NCBI RefSeq assembly: GCF_000512565.2
Contig: NC_089311.1
Span: 1,426,001-1,490,000, forward strand
Reading direction: 5' to 3'
Length of the DNA stretch: 64,000 nucleotides
DNA from: Kwoniella dejecticola CBS 10117
Taxonomy: Eukaryota > Basidiomycota > Tremellomycetes > Tremellales > Cryptococcaceae
The translations under genes were made by a program, and so were the position numbers. Below the pieces are notes generated by a model that ran no database searches, was not told the origin of the DNA, and worked only from the letters and a program-made list of their open reading frames with translations. Positions 1 through 11,636 of this stretch are shown here, piece by piece. The stretch's first letter is position 1, and each line of letters opens with the position of its first letter.

Positions 1-77
1 ACAGCCCACATCCCACATCCCATACCCACATTCGTCCCTCACACCTCTTCTCAAACAATGCTACATTGACTCCTCGT

Positions 78-1423
78 TTACTGTTTTGCCAATTTCAATC
101 GCTCTTCATAAGCTTCCCAACCCGCCTTTCTGTACCTCTCCGCCTCATCCCTTACCGCTGCCTCACCTCCTGAGACCCCATATATCCCTCGGCCAACAAT
201 GATCACATCCGCTCCACTATCCACCACGCACTCCCTCGGAGTCCTGTATTGTTGTCCTAATGAATCTCCTTTAGCCGCCAACCCTACTCCGGGGGACATG
301 ATCAAATAATCTTCTCTTTCCCCTTCTTTCTCTTTCAATAACTCCGCCTTATCCACACGGTTTTGAGCTATAAACCCAATGACAAACTCTCTCCCTGCTT
401 CTTGCGCCATCTTGAAAGTCTCTTCTGTGTACCCGCCCACAGCCAGGGAGCCTTTAGAAGACATTTCAGCGAGGAGGAGCAGACCCCGTCCGAGGGGTTG
501 GCCGATCTTAGATAGACCAGCGATGATTCCGGGTCCAGGGACGGAGTGGGCGTTGGTGAGATCGGACCAGGAGGCGATTTTGTGTACCCCCGAAGAGTAT
601 TGGAGGGAGACGGTGTTTCCTATAAAGAAAGCGTAGAGTCAGCATCAATTTCGATAGACTGGGTGCGAAGGGGGAACAAAGACGAAGGAGGTGGGATACC
701 ATACAATACGAGTGGGCTTCACAAGGAAGCAAGTCGGGTGGGGTTGGCGTAGGGCGCAGAAAGAATGATGATGATGATCGTGATGTCAATGTCTCAAACA
801 AGAGGAGAATAGAGTGGCATATATTTTTAAATCTTTGTGAACAATAAATTAGGAAAATGAATGGTCTTGAAGGACGATCGAGGTCATGGGAAGGGAAGGA
901 GCATAATGAGAGGGACGCAAAACGCAGAAAGCAGACTCACCAATATCAGCAAACTTCCTATCTTCGAAAATGACAAAGTCTAACTTCTTCGAGAGTCTGA
1001 CCAGTTCTTCCGTGAAGGCAGGCGTGAAGTCTTCGAAGATATCTACGTGGGTCTGTAGTAGTACTCAGCAGGAGTTAGCGGTCAGCGGTCAGCAGTCAGC
1101 AGTCAGCAGTCAGGAGTGATGGTATTGGTGAGAGAACAAGGCGGAGACGGTCATCTTGTAGACGAAGTAGCATTGACCGAAGAGGGACTTGATAATCGAT
1201 AATCGAAAGAGTGCGTGAGAGTTTGACCCACTTTCACCATACAGACACTAGCTCCGACCCTTCTGACCACCTCCAAAGCCTCAGCCGCCGTAGACACATC
1301 TACAGAGACGGCCAAGTTGGTCTTCTTCCTATCCATGATCTGCAGGATCTTGATCGCTGTCGGGTTGGTGTGGGCCTTGATGCGCTCAGCATAGGGGATT
1401 AACGTCGTTGGGTGGGGGGACAT
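78..1423 (-). CDS. URA3: Orotidine-5'-phosphate decarboxylase
   Basis: Decarboxylates OMP to UMP, the last step of de novo pyrimidine synthesis, in the cytosol. Three coding exons (1423-1232, 1052-941, 619-78) join in frame to a 281-residue protein, the usual length. Exon 1 carries the NLAVSVDVST strand with the first active-site Asp. Exon 2 carries the catalytic motif FEDRKFADIG (the Asp-x-Lys of the charge network). Exon 3 carries NTVSLQYSSG, the PGPGI loop and the phosphate-binding end VDSGADVIIVGRGIYG. Start: first ATG (MSPHPTTLIPYAERI), which matches the conserved N-terminus. The intron between exons 2 and 3 is 321 nt, unusually long for this window, and the intron between exons 1 and 2 holds a heptamer repeat. 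The family assignment is very secure. Confidence 0.96.
1081..1115. repeat. Five-copy heptamer tandem repeat in the OMP decarboxylase intron
   Basis: Five consecutive 7-nt units of the form GTCAGCR (last unit GTCAGGA) lie inside the first intron of the decarboxylase gene, between 1053 and 1231. The unit length is not a multiple of three, which fits a non-coding position. Confidence 0.9.
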
Positions 1424-2652
1424 CTTAGCTAGACAGTGTTGGCTTTGGAAGTTTCTAAGATGATAGCCTGAGATGAATGAACGAAGTCTTCTTCAACTTA
1501 ATGAATCTGTTTCTATGGTCGGACTACTATCTCTGAAGTAGAAGCAGGATGATATGCTGGGGTGGTTGGAGTTTCTTATATATTTTTCGTACCTCGTCTT
1601 CTTGCTTCTTAGCCGATTGAGAATACTCTCCACCCACTTTGATGGTATCCACACAGCTATGAGATCGTTAGGTAGATAGTCTTGATCCGTAGTCAAGTTT
1701 GATAGATTACTTTGAGCTACGAGCTATGTGCTTTTAAATGTGCTTTGTGCTTTGAGCTTTGTGTATTTGAGCTTTGTGCGCTGATCAAATTAACCGGATC
1801 AAAATCAAATCCAAGATCAATTTGGACTATTGCGGCTAATGAAAATACTCGTACGCGGGTATGCGGTATGCGGCTCCGCATAGGCTTACATCAAATATAA
1901 AATATACCTCCGAAAGAGGGCCGTGCCATACCATACCAAACCATACCACAATTGAACACGATAAACACGTTTTGGGGTATCTTTCTGGGTCAGCCATTGA
2001 ACGCTATCACGCTACTGTATGCCGTACCAAACTCGAGAAATTATACTATTCCCTTCATGGGCCAGACAGGCTAAGGATGTCGAAAGGCCAGAGTAAGGAT
2101 CAGTGAGGAGCGGGACCAAGGAAAGGGGTATGCCTTTGGTCGTACTCGAAGGCGTTGATGGTGTGGTGTCGAGTTGATTGATCCCCATGTTCCCTTTGAT
2201 ACGTAGGATACCATCTGATGGTCTAGACTCCCTAGCATTTTCATGCAAGTTGTGCTCAAGCGGCATCAGAGTCGGCATCGGTTCAAACGATCGGATCCGA
2301 TTTTCGACGGATCAAGAGATGTGCGTGATATAAGAGGAGTACGTTATGACAGGATGATCGTCGTGAATAAGTGGTCTACTGCTGATTGGTCCGATTAGCT
2401 TGGGTCGGGTCACACTGCCCACGTCAACCGTATTCCAGAAGAATCTGGTCGACATGTGTTTGTTTCGCATGTTTCCTGTGATATTGATACAACAATGCTA
2501 TGACACTTTACAAGTGGATATGAATGGTGCAAGGTAGTTTTAAACCTCTCAAAGCCAATCCCTTTTTATCTACCTGGTCACGTCCATATTTCATGGCTCT
2601 CGACGATGACCTCCCAAGCACAAACCCAAGTTTCATCACGTACCACAAATAC
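1424..2652. other. Intergenic region between decarboxylase promoter and GTPase 3' end
   Basis: About 1.2 kb with no reading frame resembling a known protein. It should contain the decarboxylase promoter and the 3' end of the GTPase transcript. At 1710-1783 there is an imperfect repeat of GAGCTNTGTGCTTT-like units. A short minus-strand frame at 2012-2278 has no recognisable features and I do not call it a gene. Confidence 0.6.
1710..1783. repeat. Imperfect GCTTTGTG/GAGCTTTG repeat
   Basis: Degenerate units of the forms GAGCTATGTGCTTT, TGTGCTTTGAGCTTT and GAGCTTTGTGCG follow each other upstream of the decarboxylase gene. No coding role is visible. Confidence 0.6.
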
Positions 2653-4520
2653 TTACACTTCCAACCGTCTCATACCAAACGAATATCCCTTATTCCCACT
2701 CTGACTCTTCATCAGCTCCTCACGTTCCTTTTCCTCCTTTTCACGTTTTGCAACTTCGCGAGCCATCTCCACTTTTTCCACTAACAGATCCACTAACCTC
2801 CTGATCCCCAAATTGTATTTCCCGCTCAATGTAATTATATCACTCGTCTCGCCTACTACATCCTCAATCTCTTTGATTCGCTCTTTACCTACCCGCTCTT
2901 CCACTTGATCCGCTTTATTAAGTACTACAATATTCGCCCGATCGCTCAACCCCTCTTGATAGCTCTCCAATTCGTTCTTGAGCACCAACAAGTCTTCCGC
3001 TGGTGACGGCTTAGACAGGTCCAATACATATACTAAAACGGGTGATCTTTCGATTGAACGTAAGAACGAATGTCCTAATCCCACATTCTCCGATGCTTGA
3101 GGTAGTAGTCCTGGATTATCCGATAGCGTAAATCGTATTCTCTCTACATTACCGTTTCTAACACTTGTTCCTTTTTGGATTTTAGTGTTGGGAAACTCTT
3201 CGCCCAGTGTTCTGCTAAGATCTTCAATTTCCCGTTCCACCAGACTCTCTTGGATTTCCGAACCACCCTCTAATTCACCTGACCACCTCCCATCCTCATA
3301 TACTCTCACTACCCCAATCTGGGGGTTGAGGGTCGTGAATTGATAATTCGCAATTTCAGCTTTCTTCCCCGTCAGACCTCTTAACAGCGTCGATTTCCCC
3401 ACATTCGGGAGTCCTACTAATCCTACATCCGCTAAGAGCTTCAACTCAAACTCGAAAGTCTGGATCGGTGGCATAAAACCCCTACTTGCTATTCTGGGCG
3501 AATCGAAGAACGGGTTGCCCAGTCCTCCTAGACCTCCTTTCGCCAGTAATATCGGTTCTCTAAGCGCTTCACTGATATCCAGTTCTATAGCGGGTTGTTG
3601 TTCGAAAGAGGGAGTTTGGATTTTCCACCTTCCTTCTTTCTTTAAGAGAGTTTCGGCGCCTTGATATTCTTCAAGGGAAACTTCACCTCCTGCAGAAGGA
3701 TGAGAAATGATCCATCGTTTCCATTTCCGCATCCTTTTTTCATCCTCGTCTAAACCCAGATCAATCTCTTCGCGGATCGTGCGCTCTTCTTCCCCCTCAC
3801 GGCGGATCTCCCGGACGATGGTACCGACCGGAACAGTAATCAGAACGTCGTCTCCGCGTTTACCATGTTTGTGGGCGCCGGATCCGCTGGACCCTTGACC
3901 GCCAACAACGCGCTTCTTGAGGGTGGTCAACGATGATAGAGATGGCGAGGTTGTGAGGTAGACTGAACCTCCAGAACCACCATTTCCGCCGCAAGGAGCT
4001 GATGGCCCAGATCCTTTGAGAGTAGCTTGGAGGGCGGCGGCGCCGGAGCCGCCTTTTCCGCCTCGGACAGTGACCAGTATATGATCGACAAAGGTGTTTC
4101 CCTAATTGTACAAGAATCATGGCATTCAATTGCTCATTCTGCGTTACGTCCCTTGAGTAGGGTGCACGTGTGTCCACTCACATACTGCCGCCTTTTGGAG
4201 TCCGCTTTGCGTTTCCTGCGTTTCAGCTCGCCGGCCATATCCCCGAAAGACTCGACAGAGGAATAGTCGGTGTCCGGGTCATGTTCATCGACGGTTTTTG
4301 CTGAGTACAAGCGAGCGATTGACAGATTCCCTCGAATCACCTGGCGAGCCACATTTTGACACCTTGGACAAGCATCCCACAGTGGGGGCAGTATGAGCAT
4401 TGTTGTGGTGGGCGGTGGATATGCTTTGGCTATACTAAGTAGGTATTGTATCATTGGAATATGCTCTACGTCGAAGATATGCGAGTGTATCGGTGAATCA
4501 CCTCCACTCTGAATATTCAT
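2653..4520 (-). CDS. MTG2: Obg-family GTPase, probably mitochondrial (Mtg2-like)
   Basis: Obg/CgtA GTPases act in large ribosomal subunit assembly; the eukaryotic organellar form is Mtg2. Exon 1 is 4520-4182 and exon 2 is 4101-2653, with an 80-nt intron, giving about 595 residues. Visible in order: an N-terminal leader; the glycine-rich Obg fold (VTVRGGKGGSGAA, CGGNGGSGGSVYL, GGLGGLGNPFF); then the G domain with P-loop GLPNVGKSTLL, switch motif DNPGLL, NKAD and a C-terminal SGK. The first ATG gives a leader with an odd CPRC pair. A downstream in-frame Met (MLILPPLWDACPRC) would give a shorter, presequence-like N-terminus ending near RLYSAK, so the true start is uncertain. Mitochondrial location is inferred from that leader. 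The family is secure. Confidence 0.9.
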
Positions 4521-4763
4521 AATTCGATTTAGGATTAAATGATAATAAATGGGATGAAAAGATATTCAAGTGATTGACGGCTAAATTGATGCCTATTCTC
4601 GGCTCGGGGGTGAAATCTCGGATAGCCCATGCATAGGAGTGTTTTGCTGGGGAAGCGTGGTTGAGTGGTATGGTAATTGTAATTTCGAAACCATCAACAA
4701 TCTCTTAAACTCCTGATATCATCCTTCTTCATCACCCTCACTCAAAACCCTCAAAAGATCAAG

Positions 4764-6791
4764 ATGGCCTCCCGAGCAGTCTCCAAAGTCCTCCGACCAG
4801 CCACCGTTTCTGCTCGAGCCCTTTCAAGCTCATCGACGACCAGTTCCGCCGCTTCAAAGCTCGTTGGTCGAAATGCCCTCCTTACTACGCCTTTAGCTAG
4901 GGTTTCGCGATCTGAACCCAAGTGGTTGGTCGGTGCCGAGCAAAGACGATTGGCAAGTAGTGATGAAGGTGCTCAACAGATGGTGAGTCCAGTTTCACAA
5001 ATGGTGCTCTGTTCAAATAGTTTTTGGATCGAATTTAAGCGAGAAAATAATACCCGGATAATACCAGTCAAACAAGGTTGGACAAGACGTGTATGCTGAT
5101 GAATGATAATGCACGCACGCTATTCGCAGACCGTCAGAGAAGCACTCAACTCGGCGATGGAGGAAGAGATGAACAGGGATGAGACCGTCTTCGTCATGGG
5201 AGAAGAAGTGGCTAGATATAACGGTGCTTATAAGATCACCAAGGGTTTATTGGATAAATTCGGAGAAGATCGAGTGATTGATGTGAGTTGCCATCGCGTT
5301 GTGTCTCTCGTTCAGTATAGACTATACTACACATCGCGTATCTTCGATCCAGAGTCACACACAAGGTAATGACATGCGCATCGTAGTGCTACCGCTGACG
5401 ATGCCATGATGATTCAATCGTCCAGACCCCAATTACCGAATCTGGTTTCGCCGGTATGGCCGTCGGTGCTGCTTTAGCAGGTCTTCGACCGGTCTGTGAA
5501 TTCAGTGAGTATTCGTTCGTCTCCACCCCACACTCCCCACTCTTCTCTCATTATCTCTAGGGACCACTGACGACTGACAAATTCCTGCAACCTCGTAGTG
5601 ACCTGGAACTTCGCGATGCAAGCCATCGACCAAATCGTCAACTCGGGAGGTAAAACCTACTACATGTCCGGAGGAAACGTGCCTTGTCCAGTCACTTTCA
5701 GAGGTCCCAACGGTGCCGCTGCTGGTGTAGCTGCTCAACACTCACAAGATTACTCGGCCTGGTACGGTTCCGTCCCAGGTTTGAAGGTCATCTCCCCTTG
5801 GTCAGCTGCCGATTGTAGGGGTCTGTTGAAGGCTGCCATTAGAGATCCTAACCCTGTGAGTGGTCCAATCCCATATCTTCTCCGATCCCGCCGAGGTTCC
5901 CCTTGTTTCTGTACATGCATTTGGGCCATCTAAACAGTGGGGTAAAGGAACTGACAAATTTATTCTACAGGTATGTTTCCTCGAGAACGAATTGTTGTAC
6001 GGTGTTTCGTTCCCAGTCACCAAGGAAGAACTCTCCGAGGACTTCTTGTTACCGATCGGTAAAGCCAAGGTTGAGAAGGAAGGATCGGACGTGACAGTGG
6101 TCACCCACTCTAAGATGGTCACTCACTCGCTTGAGGCCGCTGAACTCCTCGAAAAGAATGAAGGTATCAAGGTGGAAGTTATCAACCTTCGATCTATCAG
6201 ACCGTTGGATATCGACACGATCATCAAGAGTGTCAAGAAGACCAACCACTTGGTCACTGTCGAGGGTGGTTTCCCTGGTCAGTCATTCTTCCTTTCTTCC
6301 CTTTTCTCCTTCCTGAAGTCTTATAATCATACATTCTTCCGCAACCACGTCGTCGGTATTGTCGAAGCTGAAATGTTTGTTTGTGCCTTTCTTATATAGC
6401 CTTCGGTGTTGGTTCTGAGATCATCGCTCAGATCTGCGAATCCCCAGCATTCGACTTCCTCGACGCCCCACCTGAGAGAGTCACCGGTGCTGATGTACCT
6501 ACTCCTGTGAGTTACATCTCGACGCTCTCCTCTATCCGACCATATCTTGCAGATCCTCATCTTGCCAGCGTTATAAAGGCGCTCGTGTCTTGCGTCAATC
6601 TGCTCACGGCTGATCAATCATTGTTCTGGCTTTAGTACTCTGAATCCCTCGAGCACATGGCTTTCCCCGATACCGACATCATCGCCAAGGTACTCAAGAG
6701 ACACCTTTGTGAGTCTCATTCTTTGCGTGTTTCAGATTCTTTTGCAGGATCAACGCTAATATTGTTATCCGCACATGTAGACCGACAATAA
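4764..6791 (+). CDS. PDB1: Pyruvate dehydrogenase E1 component beta subunit, mitochondrial
   Basis: Beta half of the thiamine-diphosphate-dependent E1 enzyme of the pyruvate dehydrogenase complex in the mitochondrial matrix. Eight coding exons (4764-4982, 5130-5282, 5426-5504, 5599-5855, 5971-6277, 6400-6506, 6636-6708, 6781-6791) close exactly to 401 residues. The first exon encodes an Arg/Ser-rich presequence (MASRAVSKVLRPATVSARAL). The core then runs TVREALNSAMEEEM, VFVMGEEVARYNGAYKITKG, TPITESGFAGMAVGAA, RGPNGAAAGVAAQHSQ and VTVEGGFPAFGVGSEI, all hallmark E1-beta motifs. The last coding exon is only 11 nt. One intron (6278-6399) uses the weaker donor GTCAGT. Identification is secure. Confidence 0.97.
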
Positions 6792-7256
6792 TTGCTAGAT
6801 TGCAGTGACGGAAATATGGGTTGGGTATGGCTAGATTAGGGTCTATTTCTTCTGCTACTTCGCGTTTGCGAGCATGTGGATATGCATTTCCATGGGTTTC
6901 ATCATGCTCTCCCTATGCCTTGCATTGCATCGGATTGCTGTATAGCAGCCGCCTGGTCAAGCGAGTGTTATTCCGTCAATTGCATGGTTGGGTGGCGTGT
7001 AAGAGGATTGCGCGTATCGGTTAAGAAGAATGACGATTATGCGATTATGTGATTGTGTGACCAACACAAATATTCCTCTAGACGACTCGCTACCTTTGAT
7101 TAATCAACCTTCATCACCTGATCATCAGTCTATCACCATTATCGCTGTTCAGCATCACGGCGACTTAGTATACTTCACGACTAAGGGCAGCTCATTCAAG
7201 TCAACGAAAACGAAGAACGACGATCGAAAAGCGGGCTCGTTAATCAGCCTACAGGG
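6792..7256. other. Intergenic, 465 nt
   Basis: 3' flank of the E1-beta gene and promoter of the RING ligase gene. No reading frame with protein-like features and no clear element was seen. Confidence 0.6.
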
Positions 7257-9825
7257 ATGTTATCCCTCTTCAGGACCACCCATCTATGGGTACTTCTGAT
7301 TCACACTCTATTGATCTCCGCTCTGGTAATACCTCCTTCAGACTCAATCAACACTCAGCCAAGTGTAAATGGCTCGGAACAAAGATGGAGTGAATATCAT
7401 ACGCTGGAATTCGATCTGGGCCAAGTACCTCTCACTCTCCCTCGAGCAGGGTCAGGTACAGGCGAAGGTCAAGGATGGTTATCTCGTTGGTTATCCATGG
7501 GCGGAGAAGGGGAAGTCGTTGTCCACGTACGTTTCAGCTTGGTCTCTCTCTCTCTTCCATTCATACATCTCTCCCTCCCTCACCATCATCATCAACAGGA
7601 CAAGCGGAGGCAGGTCAACTAATCTCTTCTTGCCACTCTGTACCGTATATCATCTACATCCTCACAGCTACCTCCTTCCTCAGCCAATCGCAACTTGACC
7701 CTCCCTCATCGTCCAGCAGCTTTCCCTTCACCTCAACAAATGCAGAACAACCTACCCCTATCAGGGTTTTTGACGCCTTTCGAAAAATTACCTCATTTAC
7801 CAGAAACATCGCCTAACCAGAATCCGCAATACGCCTGTCTCCCCTCACACAGTCTTCCCCGACCGCCTCAGCCGCCCGGAAAGGGGGAGAGCAACAGGAT
7901 AGTACTGGTCGAAAGGGGCGGTTGTGATTTCGCGACTAAAGTACGGGCGGCTCAAGATCGAGGGGTCCACGCGGTCATTGTGGGCGATACCATCTCGCAT
8001 AGGGGTGAAAGTGATCAGGAGGGAAGGAAGAGGGAGGGGTTGATTACTATGTTCAGTCCTGGTAAGTTAGGTGAAGCTAAGTCAAATGCGCTGTAATCTG
8101 CCTCGAGCTCTATCCATCAACCGCAATCACTGCAAGCACACTATTGACATCGACCAACACTCCAGTGCAACACCCTTCACTAATCAATAAAGAAGTAGTC
8201 TTGAACATGAGAGCTCAAGCTGATACAAATTACTTGCCTGTCTTCCCTCGACAGAAGACACAGAGACGATCTTCATACCCTCCGTCTTTGTCTCTAGGGC
8301 ATCTTACCTCGCCTTGAAAGATCTGCTGGCGAACCATACTTCTTCGGGGATGCAAGAAAGGGAAGGTTTATGGGTAGATTTGAGTCAAGGATCAGACGAG
8401 TCTGGGTGAGTCATCTCCAGCCCATACAGTACCATCTCGTTAGAGTACTGATTCAATCGCATAGGGCTTTGACCAGCTTGCTTTCGTTTGCGCTGTTGAT
8501 GCCTAGTCTGTTCCTGCTTGCGACCATCGCCGTTCATCGGATCAGAGTAGCTCGGTAAGTCACATCTCCAATCGCATTTCAGAGACCTGTCTCGACCTAT
8601 CGACCTCAGATCATATCATACCTTGCTGATCTATCGATTTTTGCTGACATTGTTGGGCTGACGCTCTTCGCAGCCAAAGGGAGAAAGACAGAGCTCCACC
8701 AATGATCGTCCTCTCACTTCCCGAACGAATATGGACGCCAGACATCGTATGGGAGAAAGACGATTCCTCAGCCGACCAGTCTCTGCATTCACATCCCTCT
8801 AGATCACCTTCTCCCAAATCATCAATTGCCATACCCCAGCCTCAGCCCCAGTCCCAACTCCATCAATTGGACAATGATAATTCAGCCGTCGGATCTTCTT
8901 CCACGCCTACACCGACTCCAGCAAGCGTCCTTCAGCACCAAAGCGTATCGGCGCACGCACAGCCTCAGCCGCCACCCCCTATATCCCCATCGGAAGTGCG
9001 AACTCCACCAGCGATCTCGATCGATATACCCGATCCTCTGTCCGCTCCGCCTAACAGCTCTCCGGTGATTGCGGAAGGATCAAACAAGAGGAAACAGCGC
9101 GTGAAGAGACAGTACTTCTCCAAAGATGAATGTGCGATCTGCATGGACTCTTTTAGCCGAGGAGACGTAGTGAGGATATTGCCGTGCGGACATGTTTTCC
9201 ATAAAGAGGAATGTGATGAGTGGTTGATGAAATGGCGCAAGCTGGTGAGTCTGATGACTCGATACACTATTTTCTCCGCTGGCCGCTGGATTCTGGTCAC
9301 GACCTTTCTTTCGGAAAATTGCTGTCCAGGACTGGCCATCATCATGTTGTCTGGATCACCAGATGGCAGGCATCTATATCTGCCACGATTCCATCGGTCT
9401 TGTGTGGGTCAGTGATTTTAATAACTAACACATATGATCTCCCATAGTGCCCTACGTGCCGAGCCGACGTTACCTTGCCCGCGGGAGTCAACGCCAAAGG
9501 ATCAACCATCACCCCCGTGTCCAATCCTACCGAAACAACCACAACCGCGGCGGGATATACGCCTCTGAATCAACAGGGAGCAACGTATCTGAATCAAGAG
9601 ACAGGGGAAGGAGAAGAACGACCCAGATCTTGGACTAGTCTATTCCGATCTGCTCGCGAACGACTGTATGGATATGGCCATGGAATAGGATTGGGCTTGG
9701 GGAGCGGCAATCGAGTCCAGTTGAGCGATAATGCGAGTCAAGAGGAAGGGGAGAGAACGCCGCTCATGCCCAGGAGTCCGACCATGACGGGTGACGGTAG
9801 TAGAAGAGGATCGACTGAGGCTTAG
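7257..9825 (+). CDS. PA-TM-RING-H2 membrane E3 ubiquitin ligase
   Basis: Architecture of the RNF13/GRAIL/RMR class: lumenal protease-associated domain, one membrane span and cytosolic RING, acting in ubiquitination within the endomembrane system. Six coding exons (7257-7526, 7668-8061, 8255-8405, 8465-8554, 8674-9244, 9448-9825) close to 617 residues. A signal peptide (MLSLFRTTHLWVLLIHTLLI) opens the protein. The PA domain, around residues 145-260, shows IVLVERGGCDFATKVRAAQD. A hydrophobic span follows at about 272-302 (SLLSFALLMPSLFLLATIAV), then a Pro/Ser/Gln-rich linker, then a C3H2C3 RING at about 455-496 with CAIC, CGHVFH and CPTC. The C-tail ends with an acidic/ERTPLM stretch. The first intron (141 nt) is the least certain splice. 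The third exon has a tandem CAGAAG acceptor. Confidence 0.88.
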
Positions 9826-10368
9826 ACAACCTTTCGGCTCAGCTGGCGAACGATTAATTACCTAAAATCTACTCGAACGGCACTCGTTCTCTACTTCATG
9901 CTGACACTCCACCTCAAACAGCTGTACCCCTCATTCCTTGTACATCGCTCCTCCATGGTAAATTTTTCATATGTTGAGTGTGCCATTTTGATATTTTTTG
10001 TATGATCATCTTGATCTCCTTGTCTAAGTTGTAGATTACTATAAACCCTTACTGATGATTTGATCGATCTCTTATGATAAACATGCTTCTTTATTCAAAT
10101 ATGAATCCACATGATCTCTCGTCAATGTCTCGTTGGCCGTGTTGGACCATACGTGCGAGACCTCCGCTCGCTGAGTACTTCTTGCAACCTTCCGCGGACT
10201 TATCTCGTGCCCGCTCCCATCCACATCCCCATCCACATCGCAAAGTGAGTGCAGATGCAAATGCAAATGCCTGCTTCTTCTGCCCTGCATGCATGTCATG
10301 GTAGCAACGAAGTTAAGCTCTCTTTCGGCCGTGGACCCATGGGACCTCCGCGTGACTCCATATTTAAA

Positions 10369-10376
10369 TGACGTCA
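10369..10376. promoter_or_regulatory. TGACGTCA palindrome (CRE-type bZIP site)
   Basis: An exact 8-bp CRE consensus directly follows an AT-rich TATTTAAA, about 560 nt upstream of the start at 10933. bZIP factors of the CREB/ATF class bind this sequence. Function here is inferred from the motif alone. Confidence 0.45.
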
Positions 10377-10622
10377 TCTCCGTCCGTTTAGTCCGCGTTC
10401 TCGTTTTCGTTTTGTTCTCGTATAAGGAAGGGCACAAGGTATTTAGCTTGCTTCGTTGGAGCTCGGAGGTTTCCCCCTACCAAACCTTAGATAGGGATCA
10501 AAGTTATCTTCGGCAGCACTGCCCCTGCATTCGGCATGTGTTGATATCGAATTAGGTTTTCTTTTCTTGAACCGGATACAGGGTCCATAGTAGTATAGCT
10601 GCAGGTGGATATCAGGATGTAA

Positions 10623-10639
10623 GGGGAAGGGGAAGGGGA
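10623..10639. repeat. GGGGAA hexamer repeat
   Basis: Three tandem GGGGAA units sit in the upstream region of the small gene at 10933. Confidence 0.7.
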
Positions 10640-10932
10640 AGTCTTGGCGAAGATGGAGATTTATGTATATATGTATATATAGATCGTCGATCTGCTTGAC
10701 GATTTCACCGAACTAACTGTATTAACTTACTTCTTGCGAACATCAAACCAAATTAAATTAAATCAGATCAAATCAAGCTTACTCGTATCCTTGATCCTGC
10801 TCACCTCCAAAGTACAGTCCTCTTAACGAAGACACCAAGACACCAATACAGCAATACAACCATACAACACAACAACACAACAACACAACAAATACAACGA
10901 TACACCCAGACACACTAAGCTTAGCTCCAACG

Positions 10933-11636
10933 ATGACTGGTATCCTATCAAATGTCAAATCGGCCTTAAGAAGAGGCTCCGATTCGAACCCAAACTCGAA
11001 CTCAAACACAAATGCAGCTTCGGATAATGGCAATGTTAATACGTTGAGTCCTGAGTATTCCCAAAAAGTGAGTAAAGTATTCCGTGCTATCGAAGATCCC
11101 CACAACCCCTTATCGCACTCTTCTTTTGTATGCAAGTAAAGCAAAAGAATGATCAAAATTGGAAATATAGGCCAATAATAGCTCCGCGGATAACGCATCA
11201 ACATCAGATCAAGTGAGTCTTCTTCTCCCTGTCGTTTCCTCGTGCTCTTTCTGAGGATCCTGCTACATGCTATCCAGCATTTTCCTTCTTTTGATCCTAT
11301 TCGGACTGCTTCAATGACGAGTCCCAACTAATTCTGCTTCATTTTCATTTTCAGAACACCCTGCACACCGTCACTTCCTCCTCATCCTCAATCGACGATC
11401 TGAAGAAACACCCCGACGACTCCAGCTTTGACCTCAGCACGACGGATGGAGGCGCCAAGAGCAAGAAACAATTGAAAGCAGAAGAGAAAGCAAGGGAGGA
11501 TGCAGAATTGAAAGAATTGGCAGCTGCCGCTAGACAGAAGGGCGATCAGATGAACTTGGACCCTCTTTATCTGCCTAACGAGTTCAAGAATAGGGGATTG
11601 GCTTATAATAGTATGGTAGGCAGTTTTGGGAAGTGA
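10933..11636 (+). CDS. Small hydrophilic protein, function unknown
   Basis: I do not recognise this protein. Three exons (10933-11067, 11171-11212, 11355-11636) with consensus GTGAGT donors and TATAG/TTCAG acceptors join in frame to 152 residues. It begins MTGILSNVKSALRRGSDSNP, continues as an Asn/Ser/Thr-rich stretch, then a charged, probably helical segment (KSKKQLKAEEKAREDAELKE, followed by LAAAARQKGDQ), and ends with the distinctive tail LDPLYLPNEFKNRGLAYNSM plus VGSFGK. There is no signal peptide or membrane span. The C-terminal segment looks like the conserved part. The clean splicing and long promoter support a real gene. Confidence 0.65.

Larger units (their letters stand above)
9826..10932. 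other. Intergenic, 1.1 kb
   Basis: 3' flank of the ligase gene and a long upstream region for the next small gene. It holds a TGACGTCA palindrome, a GGGGAA repeat and AT-rich TATATATGTATATATA sequence near 10665-10682. Short frames here lack protein-like features. Confidence 0.6.

Noticed and set aside
2012..2278. 88-residue minus-strand frame upstream of the decarboxylase gene
   Set aside because: Isolated, no recognisable motif, and the overlapping alternative frame is equally long, as expected by chance.
4645..4700. A-box-like TGGTTGAGTGG resembling the start of a tRNA gene
   Set aside because: No B box with correct spacing and no cloverleaf. It lies in the promoter of the E1-beta gene and is probably chance.
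10623..10639. Possible G-quadruplex in GGGGAA repeat
   Set aside because: Only three G4 runs in close spacing; a fourth run is missing, so a stable intramolecular quadruplex is doubtful.
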